Shown here: one piece after another, positions 49,801 through 60,931 of the stretch | Layout: the number at the start of each line of letters is the position of its first letter | How positions within the stretch are numbered: the first letter of the stretch is position 1 | DNA from: Neurospora tetrasperma FGSC 2508 | Lineage: Eukaryota; Ascomycota; Sordariomycetes; Sordariales; Sordariaceae | Reading direction: 5' to 3' | Length of the DNA: 64,000 nt | Assembly: GCF_000213175.1 (NCBI RefSeq) | Contig: NW_009799099.1 | Coordinates: 1,129,560 to 1,193,559 of the forward strand | Notes under the pieces: model-generated | What the model was told of the DNA's origin: nothing | What the model saw: only the letters and a program-made list of their open reading frames with translations | Database searches by the model: none | Program-made: the position numbers and the translations under genes

Positions 49801-50564
49801 GCCACCAAAGCCAGCGTAAACCACGCCATTGATAAGGTTCAGGGATGTGCGCTGAAGGACACTGCCACCGTTGAAGTAGCGGGTTTTGTCGTTATCGGCA
49901 TACTTGCCTTCAATGTTGGTTGGAAAGCCGGGTCTCTCTTGCAAGGTCCATGCATCAATGGCATGGAAACGGTATGCACCGTTCTTCCAGCCTTTCGTGG
50001 TTGCGTCCCTGTAGCCCTTGGCCCAGAAGTAGATGGTTTCTGTGTTGGGGTCAATGATGGGCGTACCAGTGATACCGATTGTTCCGCTAATGTCGTTGCA
50101 GTTGCCCAAGTCGGACACCATGAACGGGGCTTCTGCGGGATCCTGCTCGCTCAGATCACGGCTATTGTAGAGTGTGCCGTTCACCGCATCGAGAAGGTAG
50201 ATGCGGTTTTGCTCTGAAAAGGCAATGACGGTTTGCTTTCCCGTGGCCTTTGGTGTGTAGACTAGAAGTTTAGAGTAGAACTGCTCGATCTGGTTGAGAG
50301 GATTCTTTGGTGTCGTGAAGGACCAAATCTGGCCAAATGCGCCTCCCTCAATGGTTGCTGGATCCATGTTGTGGGTTGGGAGGTAGCCGACAGCAGCCGA
50401 GTCTTGCCAAAGTTGATCTGTTAGCAATCCCGATTCATAAGACATTCAAGGCACATAGAGTTTGACTCACCGGCATCCATAATGGTATCTGTCGGGTCCA
50501 TTGCCCATGTTGCCGTGCAGAGCGCAAGGCTCGCAAAAGAGCGTAAGAGACCTAGGGGCCTCAT
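43801..50564 (-). CDS. Giant secreted propeller / multi-WSC / PAN protein
   Basis: Exons 50564-50471 and 50417-43801 give 2236 residues. The N-terminus MRPLGLLRSFASLALCTATW is a signal peptide. Residues ~40-560 form a quinoprotein-like beta-propeller (QNRIYLLDAVNGTL, GVVYAGFGGHCD, GGGCGIWQSGAILA, GILWMSDPDNGIRAY). Residues ~565-950 contain Ig-like (ASH/choice-of-anchor D type) domains (NLGEVPIGTSKTINVTC). Then come three WSC modules at ~963-1060, 1081-1177 and 1225-1315 (e.g. GCYSDAVASR...CAEYC-like cysteine pattern, FCGGVGSY) and a PAN/apple module at ~1370-1464. A Ser/Thr/Ala/Val stalk follows (~1465-1957), then two more WSC modules (~1957-2054, 2074-2167) and a basic tail. There is no C-terminal membrane span or GPI signal, so it is probably secreted or wall-bound through carbohydrate-binding WSC domains. 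Whether the propeller binds a cofactor or is catalytic is unknown. Confidence 0.85.
45230..45790 (-). repeat. 18-bp minisatellite coding the Ser/Thr stalk
   Basis: About thirty degenerate 18-bp units in frame in the WSC gene, coding the six-residue pattern PSASVx/PSDSVx. Each unit is rich in Ser, Pro and Thr, fitting an O-mannosylated rod. Confidence 0.85.
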
Positions 50565-52614
50565 TTTGGCGAAAGGATATTACAGTGAGTGTGTCGAATA
50601 AGTCATGAGGATATGAGTAAAGACTGTAGGTGAAGGGTATATCCACAAGGTTATCCCGAAGAAAAGTGTATATAAATTAATAACGAGTGACTACCACATA
50701 GGGGGAATGACGAAGTGATGTCCAGGTGTCCGAGGCACTAGATCAACCGGAATCGGCTCTTGCGAGACAAGACCCCGAGGTCGTCAAGATGACGGTGCGA
50801 ATTGGGCTATCGACAAAGAAGTGGATGGATGAGTGAGATCTCGGGTAAAAAGGGATGGGAGACAATCGCATATAGCTGTGTCTCTATGTGAGATGGAGAA
50901 GCTACCCAGAGATCTCTGTGATCCAACGTGATCTAAGACCAGACGGGCGCTACCGAATGGGGCTTGCGCCGATTCCATTCCAACGGGTCTCGAAATGGTC
51001 TCGACGCCGGTCTAGGGCATTGATCGGCCCATTGAAGGTCAGCCTGACAGTCTTTTCGGCCTTGGCAGCTGGCCAATACAACTCTTCAGGCTGTCTTTAG
51101 CAGTCTAAGTAGGTCTTTTGTCTCTCAGCCAGCCAAAGGAAGGGGATGGCGGGACGTGGCTTGAAGTCTTGGACTGTCTTGGGAGCGCAGCTTGAACCGT
51201 CATTACCACAAGTCGAGGTGTGCCTGCGGTGTGCTTGAAGGGTTTCCCGGGGTGACAGCCACATCAACATGTCAGTCGGTGTCAACCAGCAAACACTCAT
51301 GACTGTGGCCAACTCGGCGTTTGCTCGTCCCCCAAACTATCGACGGAAAGGCAAATTGGGTTCTTGTTATGGCATCTTGCTAGACCTCCCTCGGGCTGGG
51401 GCTCAGCTGAAGGGTCTTCTGCCAACTTTTGGATCCTGATCTTTTCATGGGCTCAACCCAGCGGGATGTGATGACTGAAGATGACCAGAGACCAGGCATC
51501 GAAATACCTCGCACCTCGGTTGAGAATCCCTAAACAAACCATGATGGGACCGGGTGGAGGGGGGTTGTTCCGTGTGAGTGTGCGAAAAAGCCGAGCGCGT
51601 GTTTCTGTTGAAGATGGTGTACCGAGGTTGACCTGTTGACGTGACAAGTCTCATTGAACACACGGAGGTTGACTGGTCGTCTGGCAGTCTGGTCTGGTAC
51701 CATAGTAACTGCCTGTCGAAGATCTAAGCGAAGATGGAAGGAATCCGTCTCAACAAGGGAGGAGTAGCTCTCACTTCCTCCCAAAGCAGAAAGCGAGACG
51801 TGACTGCCAAGACCAGCGAGGTTGAATGTGGAGGCAAGACCCTCAATGCACCCCGGTTTAGGCTAGCCTGGTTCGGGGCTGCCTGCCCTGTCAAAACCCC
51901 AGAAGATATGTAGCAGGGGTAAGTACACTAAGCATCGGTACCTGTGAAAAGTACCGGTACTTTGTGCTTCGTCGCAACACCCCAGTTGTCTTCCCCCCCT
52001 GCTTTCCTTGATCCTTGTCTTGTATCGCGACTTCTCGCTTTCCACAACAAAGTCACCACCAACTCCCGTCACCACTGCACCTCTCACCACCCACCACCTC
52101 CAGCCAACCTAACGGCAAGCAATCTAACGAACGAAACACAAACCAAAATCGGGCAGTGTTGTCCCGCCTATTCTCGTTCCTCTCAGCCTCAACGTACCAG
52201 TCACACAAACATCACTGAACCGTCTGTCTGTTTGACGGGTCGTGGCGCGTGGCGTCTCTGGCATCATTTCCCCTTGCAGCATTTCAACCATCGGATTCTC
52301 TTTTGGCTTCTTTTCCTTCCAATGTCCAGCCCGTGTCCCCGACCGCCGACGGCCGACACTGCGAAAACCCGTTATAGAAAACTGACAAAAGCAAAAAGCG
52401 GTCACAAAGACTTCGGAGGTGTGACCTTTTGCATACGCATTCGCTTAACGACTCCCAGTTGAGCCAGTCTGGTCAAAACTACTATTTTCTTTACCCTCGC
52501 ATTGCGCAAGTCATCGTGAAGTCTGTGGGCGTACGGCGTGAGGCGTCAGTAGTACGAGAGAGCAAAGGCGCTGCTCGTCCAGTGAGCAGACGGAGGAAGA
52601 GATTGAGAGAGTGT
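50565..52614. other. 2.05-kb upstream flank of the WSC gene
   Basis: Promoter and leader sequence. Small ORFs near 51944-52462 are unsupported. The last six bases (52609-52614) belong to the MITE 2 duplication. Confidence 0.5.
52609..52614. repeat. Target-site duplication of MITE 2, left arm
   Basis: GAGTGT, repeated at 53527-53532. Confidence 0.85.
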
Positions 52615-53526
52615 TACGGTGGCCCAAGTGCGCGTTAGGCCGTTTATAAATTGGTCCGAGCTTCCAATTGCAGCTAACTGCCGGTTATTTTATATCAACG
52701 CCTCTACCGTACAGCGCTTACGCCCAAACTTTGAACTTTCACCTCAACCTTCCTTAGTTTTTTCTTCTTCCCCCCCCCCCCCCCCTATTCTCCTCCCTTT
52801 TTTCCTTCTTCTTTTTTTTTTTTATCTTTTTTTTTCTCTAAAGGGTAGAAGGATCTATTTGTATTATTACTTTACTAGGGGGGTTCTAAGTACTAAAGTT
52901 TCTCTTAGGAGGATGAAGGAAAGGGGAGGGGGGGGAGATAGAAAATAGGATTTATTTATATTATTACTTTATCCTAATTTAAAAATTTAGAGAAGAATTA
53001 AATATAAATAAGGGCTAGTAAGGTCTATTTATACTAATTACTACTAAAAATTAATAAACCTCTTGTACGAAAGTAATAAAGTAAGGAAGTAATAAAGTAA
53101 TAAAGTAATAAAATAATAAAATAATAAAGTAAGGAAGTAATAAAGTAATAAAGTAATAAAATAATAAAATAATAAAGTGATGAAGTAATAAAGTGATGAA
53201 GTAATAAAGTAATAAAGTAATAAAGTAATAAAGTAATAAAGTAATAAAGTAATAAAGTAATAAAGTAATAAAGTAATAAAGTAATGGGAGTTAATAAGAA
53301 TTAATAAGAATTAATAGGAGTTAATAGGAGTTAATGAGAATTAATAGGAGTTAATAGGAGTTAATAGGAGTTGAAGTAATATTGCGGGAGACGGCTTATT
53401 AAGGTTATCTTATTACTAGGATTTGGATACCACCCTCTGGGTGCGAGCCTAACGCCTGCAGCCGGCACTGACTTTTTGTTTTTGAACTTTTGGATAAACG
53501 GCCTAACGCGCACTTGGGCCACCGTA
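52615..53526 (+). mobile_element. MITE copy 2 (912 bp) with 33-bp TIRs
   Basis: Same family and orientation as the element at 32302. The terminal inverted repeat of 33 bp begins TACGGTGGCCCAAGTGCGCG at the left and is mirrored at the right end. It is flanked by a perfect 6-bp duplication GAGTGT. No ORF. It is 131 bp longer than copy 1, mostly because the AAAGTAAT array (about 53067-53285) is longer. Outside the arrays the two copies differ mainly by C/T and G/A transitions. Confidence 0.92.
53067..53285 (+). repeat. AAAGTAAT tandem repeat inside MITE 2
   Basis: More than twenty 8-bp units with occasional G/A variants (GAAGTAAT, AAAATAAT). Confidence 0.85.
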
Positions 53527-53532
53527 GAGTGT
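53527..53532. repeat. Target-site duplication of MITE 2, right arm
   Basis: GAGTGT, matching 52609-52614. Confidence 0.85.
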
Positions 53533-54121
53533 TCGTTCCTGTATTAGTTTTCCCCTCTGTCCACACCCACTTGCTGCATCATCACAGCCATTCGCGACTC
53601 TGCCGCTGCCCTCTTTCCAATCCGTCAACGAGCTATTGCTCTCTTTTCTTTTCTGTATCATTGCTCATTTCCGAGTGTTTTGAGACGGATGACTACGATT
53701 CTCAATTGCCTCTGATAGTGCTCAAAAATGACCAAGTGGCCATGAGTGGATTACCAATCCATTATCCCAACCGCTGTGATGATTATTTCCAAAGTGTCAA
53801 TGGGGAGATTGACCGTTATCGTGATTTTACAATGGTGGAAAATGAACGATAACGATTATAATTGGTTGTATTTCCTCATTTCTGACTTGCACGTTATGCA
53901 GATTGCTTTGCCACGAGGAAGTCGCAGAAGAAGCCCATTTTGGCAATACTATTCCATGTCGGAACAATCCGTCACGTTGATCGATCTACTGGGGAAATGG
54001 CATGCGCCCAAAGATCGGTAGATGCTCACGTCTTGGGTAATTGCAATGACGATCACGGATCCTCCCGAGCAGACATCAACATAACTTCACCTTTTGCCTC
54101 TTGCCCACAGCAAAAGACATC
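53533..54121. other. Spacer between MITE 2 and the small ORF
   Basis: 589 bp. A pyrimidine-rich stretch and an AG acceptor-like CCCACAG just before the small ORF. No other signal. Confidence 0.45.
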
Positions 54122-54445
54122 ATGGCAGACTACACGAAACCGAAGACTATAGGGAGCAATGATGTAAACATTATCGGCAAAGATCTGGTCGTTTATGTTC
54201 CAAATCAGATGGCTTCAGGGAAATGGCACCTTGGTGTCATGCTATCTGTCGACACTCAGGAACAACACCTCCAAGTCAAAACCATTCGCCTTGAAACACC
54301 GTCATCAGTCTACTCACAACTCCCAAATAGGCATTCAAGCGCGGCGATCAATGACAACGACAATGGCATTACAAGCAAAGTTAACCTTGACGACACAACA
54401 ATTTATGTACCCAAACAACTGTTATGTATTAGAACTAACTATTAA
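54122..54445 (+). CDS. Possible small hypothetical protein
   Basis: An open frame of 107 codons starting MADYTKPKTIGSNDVNIIGK. I do not recognise it. It contains two similar short segments, DLVVYVPNQM and DTTIYVPKQL, about 70 residues apart, which is more order than chance usually gives. A splice-acceptor-like CCCACAG lies shortly before the ATG, so an upstream exon is possible. There is no signal peptide or membrane span. It may be a young gene, a fragment or a chance ORF. Confidence 0.3.
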   Translation: MADYTKPKTIGSNDVNIIGKDLVVYVPNQMASGKWHLGVMLSVDTQEQHLQVKTIRLETPSSVYSQLPNRHSSAAINDNDNGITSKVNLDDTTIYVPKQLLCIRTNY

Positions 54446-54674
54446 AGCACTAAAGCACAAAAAGCAAACCACAAAAGTGTTAACTGTTCGCACAGCCAAG
54501 CACAAATGGTTATAAAAGACGGGGAGAGCCAAAGAATCCAAGCAAGTACTACTCATTCGTTTTACTCATTTGTTTTTTTCCCAGCCGTTTTCTTCATCCT
54601 CGCAACCCTTCAAAGCACGAAAAGCAAGTGGTCATGGTCACGGTCTTGGATGACCGCGCACCCACCCCCTTTCC

Positions 54675-55898
54675 TTACTTGGCAACATAGTTGCCAGGAA
54701 CGTAGTAGCCAAAGCTGTTGGAGATAGTCCAATGGTTGCCAGAGTCATCCCACTGGCCCCTGTTCTTGGCGTAGCTGACACCATAGGGGGTACCATAGTA
54801 GTTGCAAGTGAAGACGCCGTCCTTGCCGTTCTTGTAAATGACAAAGGCGTTGAAGAAGATGCAGGCCTGGCCCTTGTTGGTGCCGTGCTTCGCGTTGTAC
54901 TCGGTCTGGGCCTTGCAGCTGGCGGCGCAGAGTTCCGGGGCAAAGGGGACGTTGGTGCCAAAGGTCTGCGTGCGGAGGTAGCCGTGGTCGATGACGGGCG
55001 CGGGCGCGTTGATGGCGGCGTCGCCAAAGGTGACGGGGCCCTGCAAGCCGTCGACCGTGGGGCCGCTGGACTTGGTGAAGGCCGTGGAGCCGGCGTAGAC
55101 TACCTTGAAGGCCTTGCCCTGGTACTGGTAGACCGACTTGGCCGAGGTGGCGACGAGCGGCATGCCGTAGAAGGCGCACTTGATCAGAGTGGCCGAGGCG
55201 GCGTCGGCATTGCCAGGGCAGCCCAGCGCGGCATCGGGCACCTGGGTGGCCTTGCTGATCTCAAGCGGCACTCGCTCGTAGTAGATGTTGAACGAGGTGC
55301 AGCCGGCAGTGGCGTCGCAGATGGCGGCGCACTTCTTGGGGTCGTACGAGGTCAGCTTGGAGCTGGTGTAGGTAATGTAGGACTTGTCCTGGGCCACCGC
55401 ATTGAGGTTGACAAAGTTAGGCACGGCCGCGTAGCCGGACGGGACGTTGGCCGCCTTGACAGAGTCAATGGCAGCGGTAGAGAAAGCCGGATAGCTGGTG
55501 AAGGCCCCAGGAGTGTCGGGATCAGACACCTGCGGACCATTGAAGGTGCGCACAATACACGAGGTGGCCGGGCCGTCGGCGCGAGCGACGTTCATGTCGC
55601 TGCGCTTCAAGAGGTTGACGGCGATGACATCGGGAGGAGTGTCGTTGGAGGCTTGAGCCACAGCGGGGGGAGTGTCGACGACCGTAGCCACAACTTCCGC
55701 GGCCACGGTGTTGGAGTCGAAGGTCTCGACGTTCTGAGGAACGGCGTCGCCAACAGGGGGGGTGTCGGTGGAGTCAGCACCGGCAGCCACGGACTCGTCA
55801 TAGCTGTCGATGGGCAGGTCCTGGCGCTTCAGGTGGAGCGGCGAGGCTGAGACGAGGCCCAGGAAGAGGGAAGAAATGATGATGTTCTTGCGAACCAT
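54675..55898 (-). CDS. Secreted protein with propeptide and two PAN-like cysteine modules
   Basis: An intronless 407-residue protein of unknown function. A signal peptide (MVRKNIIISSLFLGLVSASP) is followed by Lys-Arg at 24-25 and again at 98-99, the kind of sites Kex2 protease cuts. Between them lies an acidic segment with three DTPP motifs (45, 75, 86). The mature part (from about 100) has two related cysteine-rich modules: one around CAAICDATAGCTSFNIYYER and one around CAASCKAQTEYNAKHGTNKG with CIFFNAFVIYKNGKDG, resembling PAN/apple-type folds common in Pezizomycotina secreted proteins. It ends YYVPGNYVAK without a GPI signal. The start is fixed by the signal peptide. Role at the wall or in adhesion is only a guess. 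Confidence 0.85.
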   Translation of the reverse strand: MVRKNIIISSLFLGLVSASPLHLKRQDLPIDSYDESVAAGADSTDTPPVGDAVPQNVETFDSNTVAAEVVATVVDTPPAVAQASNDTPPDVIAVNLLKRSDMNVARADGPATSCIVRTFNGPQVSDPDTPGAFTSYPAFSTAAIDSVKAANVPSGYAAVPNFVNLNAVAQDKSYITYTSSKLTSYDPKKCAAICDATAGCTSFNIYYERVPLEISKATQVPDAALGCPGNADAASATLIKCAFYGMPLVATSAKSVYQYQGKAFKVVYAGSTAFTKSSGPTVDGLQGPVTFGDAAINAPAPVIDHGYLRTQTFGTNVPFAPELCAASCKAQTEYNAKHGTNKGQACIFFNAFVIYKNGKDGVFTCNYYGTPYGVSYAKNRGQWDDSGNHWTISNSFGYYVPGNYVAK

Positions 55899-58800
55899 TT
55901 TGAAAAACAGCCAAGTGAGTTGTCGGAGAAGGAGGAAAGATGTGTGCTCAAGAAGGATAGATGCCTTGATGGTTTGTGATGAGGCTGCTTGAAGGCTTGA
56001 GTGGATTGCTTTTTAACTTTCGAGAGGGAAGGTTGGGAAAGATGGAAGATCTTATAGTCTGAGAAGGCTATAGAGACGAGGAGGGAACTCGATGTTCACA
56101 AAGATTGATCACGATGACTGGATTCAGAGAGAGCTGCCCGCAAGCCATCCAAACGCCATCAGACGCGGTTGAGTGAGACTGAGTGACTGAGTGGTGTAAG
56201 TGAGCCCGCCCGGTGGTGCGAATACGGAGGTCTCGACCGACCCGACCAATTCGGAGCCTCAAGTGGCTTACTGCCATCCATCGACTGATCGGTTCGGCAG
56301 TGTTTTCCAAGGGTAAGGAAAGAAAGGAAAGAAAGAAACGAGAATAACTGACCAAGGTTGAGAAGGTGACCGTCGTCTAGTCCGGAAAAGGGCTCCGTGC
56401 TTGTTGGCGCTCAGTGGGCTGGGCCGGCTTTGTGGAAATGACCAGCCACATACAACCCCCTCACGATGCATGCATTGGAAAAGCAGAAGCATCACAACTA
56501 AACTGTATAGTTCCACAAAATATGAGCAACAACATGATGTGCCCAACTGAAAGGAGATAGCTGTCCGTGAAGGAGGCGCCCACTATACGAGCTAGTAGCG
56601 AGCTAAAGACAGTCTGAGCCTGGGAGAAGATGCCCGAAAGCGGAACTTTTGCAGCCCTTTGCAGCTCAAGGTAGTTTACAGTCCACACAGTAGATGACTG
56701 TAGATGTCGGGGTAGGCGGCCAGAAACGTGGTGGGCTTGAGCTGTCAGATGTCGCGAGGCTTAGCGTTGATTCTGTGTTCTGGACACCGGACACTCTTCT
56801 CCCTTACCGCCTTGGACAAGCATGATCGTGGAAAGGAGGATGGAGATGGTGCGGTTTCCCATGGGTTGTCAAGAAGACGATGTGTCCGTCAGCCAGCCTC
56901 AACTGCCATCTATCATGTCATATGTCCATGTTCATGTTTATCTGTCATGGGTGATGGGTGATACTCCAAAGAAGAGGGCTAGAGAGAGGACTCCCAATGA
57001 AAACGGAAGTGTTCTTCCTCGCGTGGTGAGCTAAGTAGATAGCTGCTTAGCCCTTCAGCCCTCGCCCACTGCTATTTTGGGTCGGACACTTCCAGTTAAA
57101 CGTTCCACTCATGCAGGTCTCCGATATTTTCCGCTTCCTCGGAGTCCAGTTTGGGTCCGGGTTTATGGAAAATGGAATAAAGGCGAGAGAGCTGCAGAGA
57201 GATGGAGATAGACATGTTTGCTTCAAAAGTTTCTTTCCCACTCCAACACAATGTTGTGAGGCTAATAGGTTTCTTGAATCTTGAGAGACCCTAGAGTCCA
57301 GATTTACGCAGAAAAGGCAGAGACGTACTTCCCTAAAGGCTGTGGCATTTTGGTTTCGCACCGTCATCTTATTACTAGAAAATATTAGCCATGGCGGCAT
57401 TGCCATTGTGGCCCTGCTAGGCGGATAGAGGAAAGAGGCTCGTATGGGATCCAATCCCAGTTGAAGATCCGGATGTCGATGTCAAGCCACCGCAAATGTG
57501 AATGAACTGAGGGGACAACTCAATATTTGCTGGTGTACTGTGTGAATGAAATGTGAATGGACCACTTCACAAAACGATAGTGTCAGTTTATTACTGTTGG
57601 TCGTTGTGAGAAGAATGGTCACTAGAGAGTGGAAAGAGCCAACCGTTTATTGTTACAATAGAAGTGGTAAAGGAAGGTACCCTTGACCGACCGCCTTCCA
57701 TTTGTCAATTCCTCGGGTTATTCTACAAATTTAAAACGCCAATGTCAAGTAGACGTAGAAGGCACGATCTGTTGTCAAATGGGTGAGTGATCGAAAAAGG
57801 GAAGGTGGTGACTAGAGGTAACAAGAGGTGAAGTAGCTTCCAATGTACCTGCATAAACTCAATCGATCGCTGCTACCCAAGATTAACAGAAAAACGATCA
57901 AACTACTTCATTCGCAGGCGCGTGATTGGAAGAGAAAAGAAAATAAGGCCACTCCCCACCTTCATCCCCAACTGTGGCTTGCAGAGAGTTGAGTGTTCAG
58001 TGTATCGGTACGGATCGACCTTGTGTCCAGTCGTGGTTGACAATGTACCTTGACGTGTAGGTACTAGTACGCTAATGCTTCAGCTTTTTTCATCGACGCC
58101 ACAAGATCCACACACAGCCGGAGCACCCGTTAGGTACGTCCCAACGTTTTGTTTGTTCGCAACTCTGATGCAACAACTCAATTATCTTGGCATCGTCTAC
58201 ATATGCCCATTCCGTCTGGACCATTCACACGCCGTGGATCACCTACCGTACGGAAGACAGCAGAAAATGGACGGAGCAAAGTTACCAACTGCGGTGTTGC
58301 TTGCTAGTAATTAGTGTAAGTGATAGTGTCCCGTAACGTAGCGCATCCCCCGGTCGTGTGGTCCAATCACTTGAACCAATAGTAAGACGGCATCCATCAT
58401 GATCGGCCTACTGTGTCGCTGTCACCCACGAACGGCACGCAGCTTATGGAATTTTCCGACTCGATGGATTGATCATCAACCACGGGCGAATTTTGTCCAG
58501 GCTGGCTGGGCCGATAATCATTCTTCCATGGTGGGCGGCCTGGCTGAGATTTCGGAACAGACAATGTTTGGCTCGAACCCGATCCTAGACAGTAACGCGG
58601 TGCATTTTGTTCGGAAAGAGACCCAGGACACTGGGGCACGGGGGCTTACTCAGCTTGTCAAACCAACGCCTTTGCTTCGGGTGAACTTTTCTGATTTTCC
58701 ATGAGAAGGCGATGTTGTGCCTAGAGACATCCCATCAGCCGTTATCATTGTTATGGCTGGGGCTGTTCTGTGATAGAGAAGAGAAGCAACAACAGTCAAC

Positions 58801-59010
58801 ACATCCCGCGGTATCATCATCTTTACAGCATTCTTCGTGGAATATCTAGAAGAAAATTCGCCCTTCAACGGTTACAAGTAAAACTTGATCGTTGTCCCCC
58901 ATCCTTTTCTCCCTCGGACTTGAGGTTCCATCCTCAATACATCACAGTGTTCTTTTGACTCTCTACTTTATACTCTTGTTCATTTGAGGGCTGTCGAAAC
59001 CACATTCAAA
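55899..59010. other. 3.1-kb divergent spacer between the secreted protein and GH16 genes
   Basis: Must hold both promoters. ORFs up to 135 codons (57047-57454) lack recognisable features. No RNA gene or element end seen. Confidence 0.5.
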
Positions 59011-60591
59011 ATGTCCAACGACCTCACCGCAAAAATAATATCCTCATACGGCAGCCGGGAGACACACAGCACCGGCGAAGGAGGACTAGATGTCAACAGT
59101 GCCACCGCCGGGTGGGATTCAAGTCGGCCAGGCTCGATATATACTTCCTCGAGGCAGTCGGCAGCAACACTACCGAGGGCGGCCAAGAGAAAGTTCAAGA
59201 GCTACCGGCTCCGAGGAGAGTACGAGAAGCCATGGCTCGCCGACCCGGCCATGAAGAAGACCAGGTGGAACAATTGGATCGTGACTGCCTGGTGTCTGGT
59301 CGGGTTTGCGGGTGCCGCTGTTCTTTGCTACACGGGCGTCAGGCAATACCAGACTGGGCCGTTATGTCTGGTGTTCGAGGATGACTTCAAGACGCTGGAT
59401 ACGAGTGTCTGGTCGCACCAGGTGACGGTATGTCAATATATCACGTACTTTGCAAAGTCATTATCCTAACTTCTTCCTTCGCAGCTCGATGGCTTCGGAA
59501 CAGGGTCCTTCGACTGGACCACCACCGATACCAAGAACTCGTACGTCGACGAAGAAGGACTTCACATTGTCCCGACTCTCACGACTGAGACAACGGACAT
59601 CACTGCCGACCAGCTCTATGCCAACTACACGCTCGATTTGAGGAAAGACAAGTCTTGCACGGGCACAACCAATGCCTCTTGCGTCGCTCATTCCGACCCA
59701 AAGACGGGTGCCATGATCCCACCCGTCCGGTCCGCTCGCCTAGTCACCAAGGACACCAAGACACTCCGGTACGGTCGTGTCGAAGTTGTCGCCAAGCTTC
59801 CCAAGGGAGACTGGTTGTGGCCCGCCATCTGTAAGCCTAACTTTTCCCCTATCATTCCCCGTATCGTACTAATAGCAAACTCAAGGGATGATGCCTCAAG
59901 ACTCCACTTACGGCGTCTGGCCCCGCTCCGGCGAGATCGACATCATGGAATCCCGCGGCAATGGACACGACTACGCACCCGGCGGACGGAACCTATACTA
60001 CGGCTCCCTCCACTGGGGTCCTTCAAGCGCGACAGATGCCTACTGGCGGACCACATCGGCCAAGCGTCTCAAGCGCAGCGATTTCTCCGAGAGCTTCCAC
60101 ACGTTCGGCCTTGAGTGGGACGCGAAGTACATGTACTTTTACCTGGATAACCGGCTTACGCAGATCATGCATGTCGGGTTCAAAGCCAAGGACGACCTCT
60201 GGAAAATGGGTGAGTTTGCGGAGATGAGGGAGAACGATACCCTCTTTGAAAATCCGTGGGCGGGGAGTGATTCCACGACGGGAAACGCGCCTTTTGATCA
60301 GCCGTTTTACTTGATCTTGAATGTGGCGGTGGGGAGTAAGATAGGGTGGTTTCCGTAAGTTGGCCCTTTTCTTTCAAGTCAATTTGGTAAACGTGAAGAA
60401 ACAAAAGTTGCTAACAAGATGGACGATGGAACAGTGACAACAAGGGAAACAAGCCTTGGCTCGACTCGGCCACCAACGCTCAGTGGACGTTCTGGTCGGC
60501 TGCCGACCAGTGGCTGCCGACTTGGGGAGAGGGTGATCAGCGTGGTATGACGGTGAAGTCGGTCAAGATGTGGAAGCAGGGTGCTTGCTAG
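59011..60591 (+). CDS. Membrane-anchored GH16 family beta-glucanase-like enzyme
   Basis: Exons 59011-59427, 59485-59830, 59886-60354 and 60435-60591 give 462 residues. The N-terminal ~87 residues are cytosolic-like and Ser/Arg-rich, followed by one membrane span (about 88-110, WIVTAWCLVGFAGAAVLCYT), so it is a type II membrane protein. The GH16 domain begins near 118 (LVFEDDFKTLDTSVWSHQVT). It continues with the catalytic strand SGEIDIMES (E271 nucleophile, D273, E276 acid/base), then GSLHWGP, FHTFGLEWDAKYMYFYLDN and FYLILNVAVG, and ends with WFP...GMTVKSVKMWKQGAC. Catalytic residues are intact. The family includes endo-1,3(4)-beta-glucanases and beta-glucan-binding proteins. The likely substrate is wall beta-1,3-glucan, by inference. 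Confidence 0.92.
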
Positions 60592-60612
60592 AGAGAGGAC
60601 ATGAACGTTTTC

Positions 60613-60640
60613 TTTTTTTTTTTTTTTTTTTTTTTTTTTT
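60613..60640 (+). repeat. Poly(T) tract, 28 nt, in the GH16 3' flank
   Basis: Uninterrupted run of 28 T starting 22 bases after the stop codon. Confidence 0.9.
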
Positions 60641-60931
60641 CCTACTACATCCTAGACTGTTTGTACAACTCTATTAACTGGATTAATGTGCGATGCGTGT
60701 GATGGGGTGGAAACAGGATCAAGGTCAAATGTATGGTTGGAGTTTGTGGATTTTGTAGTCTAGTCTCTGCGAGTTCTGCACATTTTGTACGCATCGATGT
60801 ATTACAAATATTGCGTCAAGCACACCTACACAAACCACCAGGAGCAGCGGACGAAATGTGCATCGATAGGTGGCTTACCAGTCGCTAAACATTCTATGTA
60901 TGCCCTATATAGATTACCTTTGGAGCACCTT

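Noticed and set aside
54732-55850. 372-codon plus-strand ORF
   Set aside because: Antisense to the secreted-protein gene, which has a signal peptide and ordered cysteine modules; this one is Gly/Val/Arg-rich without features.
58555-58590. B-box-like GGGTTCGAGCC on the minus strand
   Set aside because: No A box at proper spacing and no cloverleaf; not a tRNA.
60613-60640. Poly(T) run considered as the tail of a retroposed sequence
   Set aside because: It sits in the GH16 3' flank with no target duplication or retroposed body next to it; a simple tract explains it.
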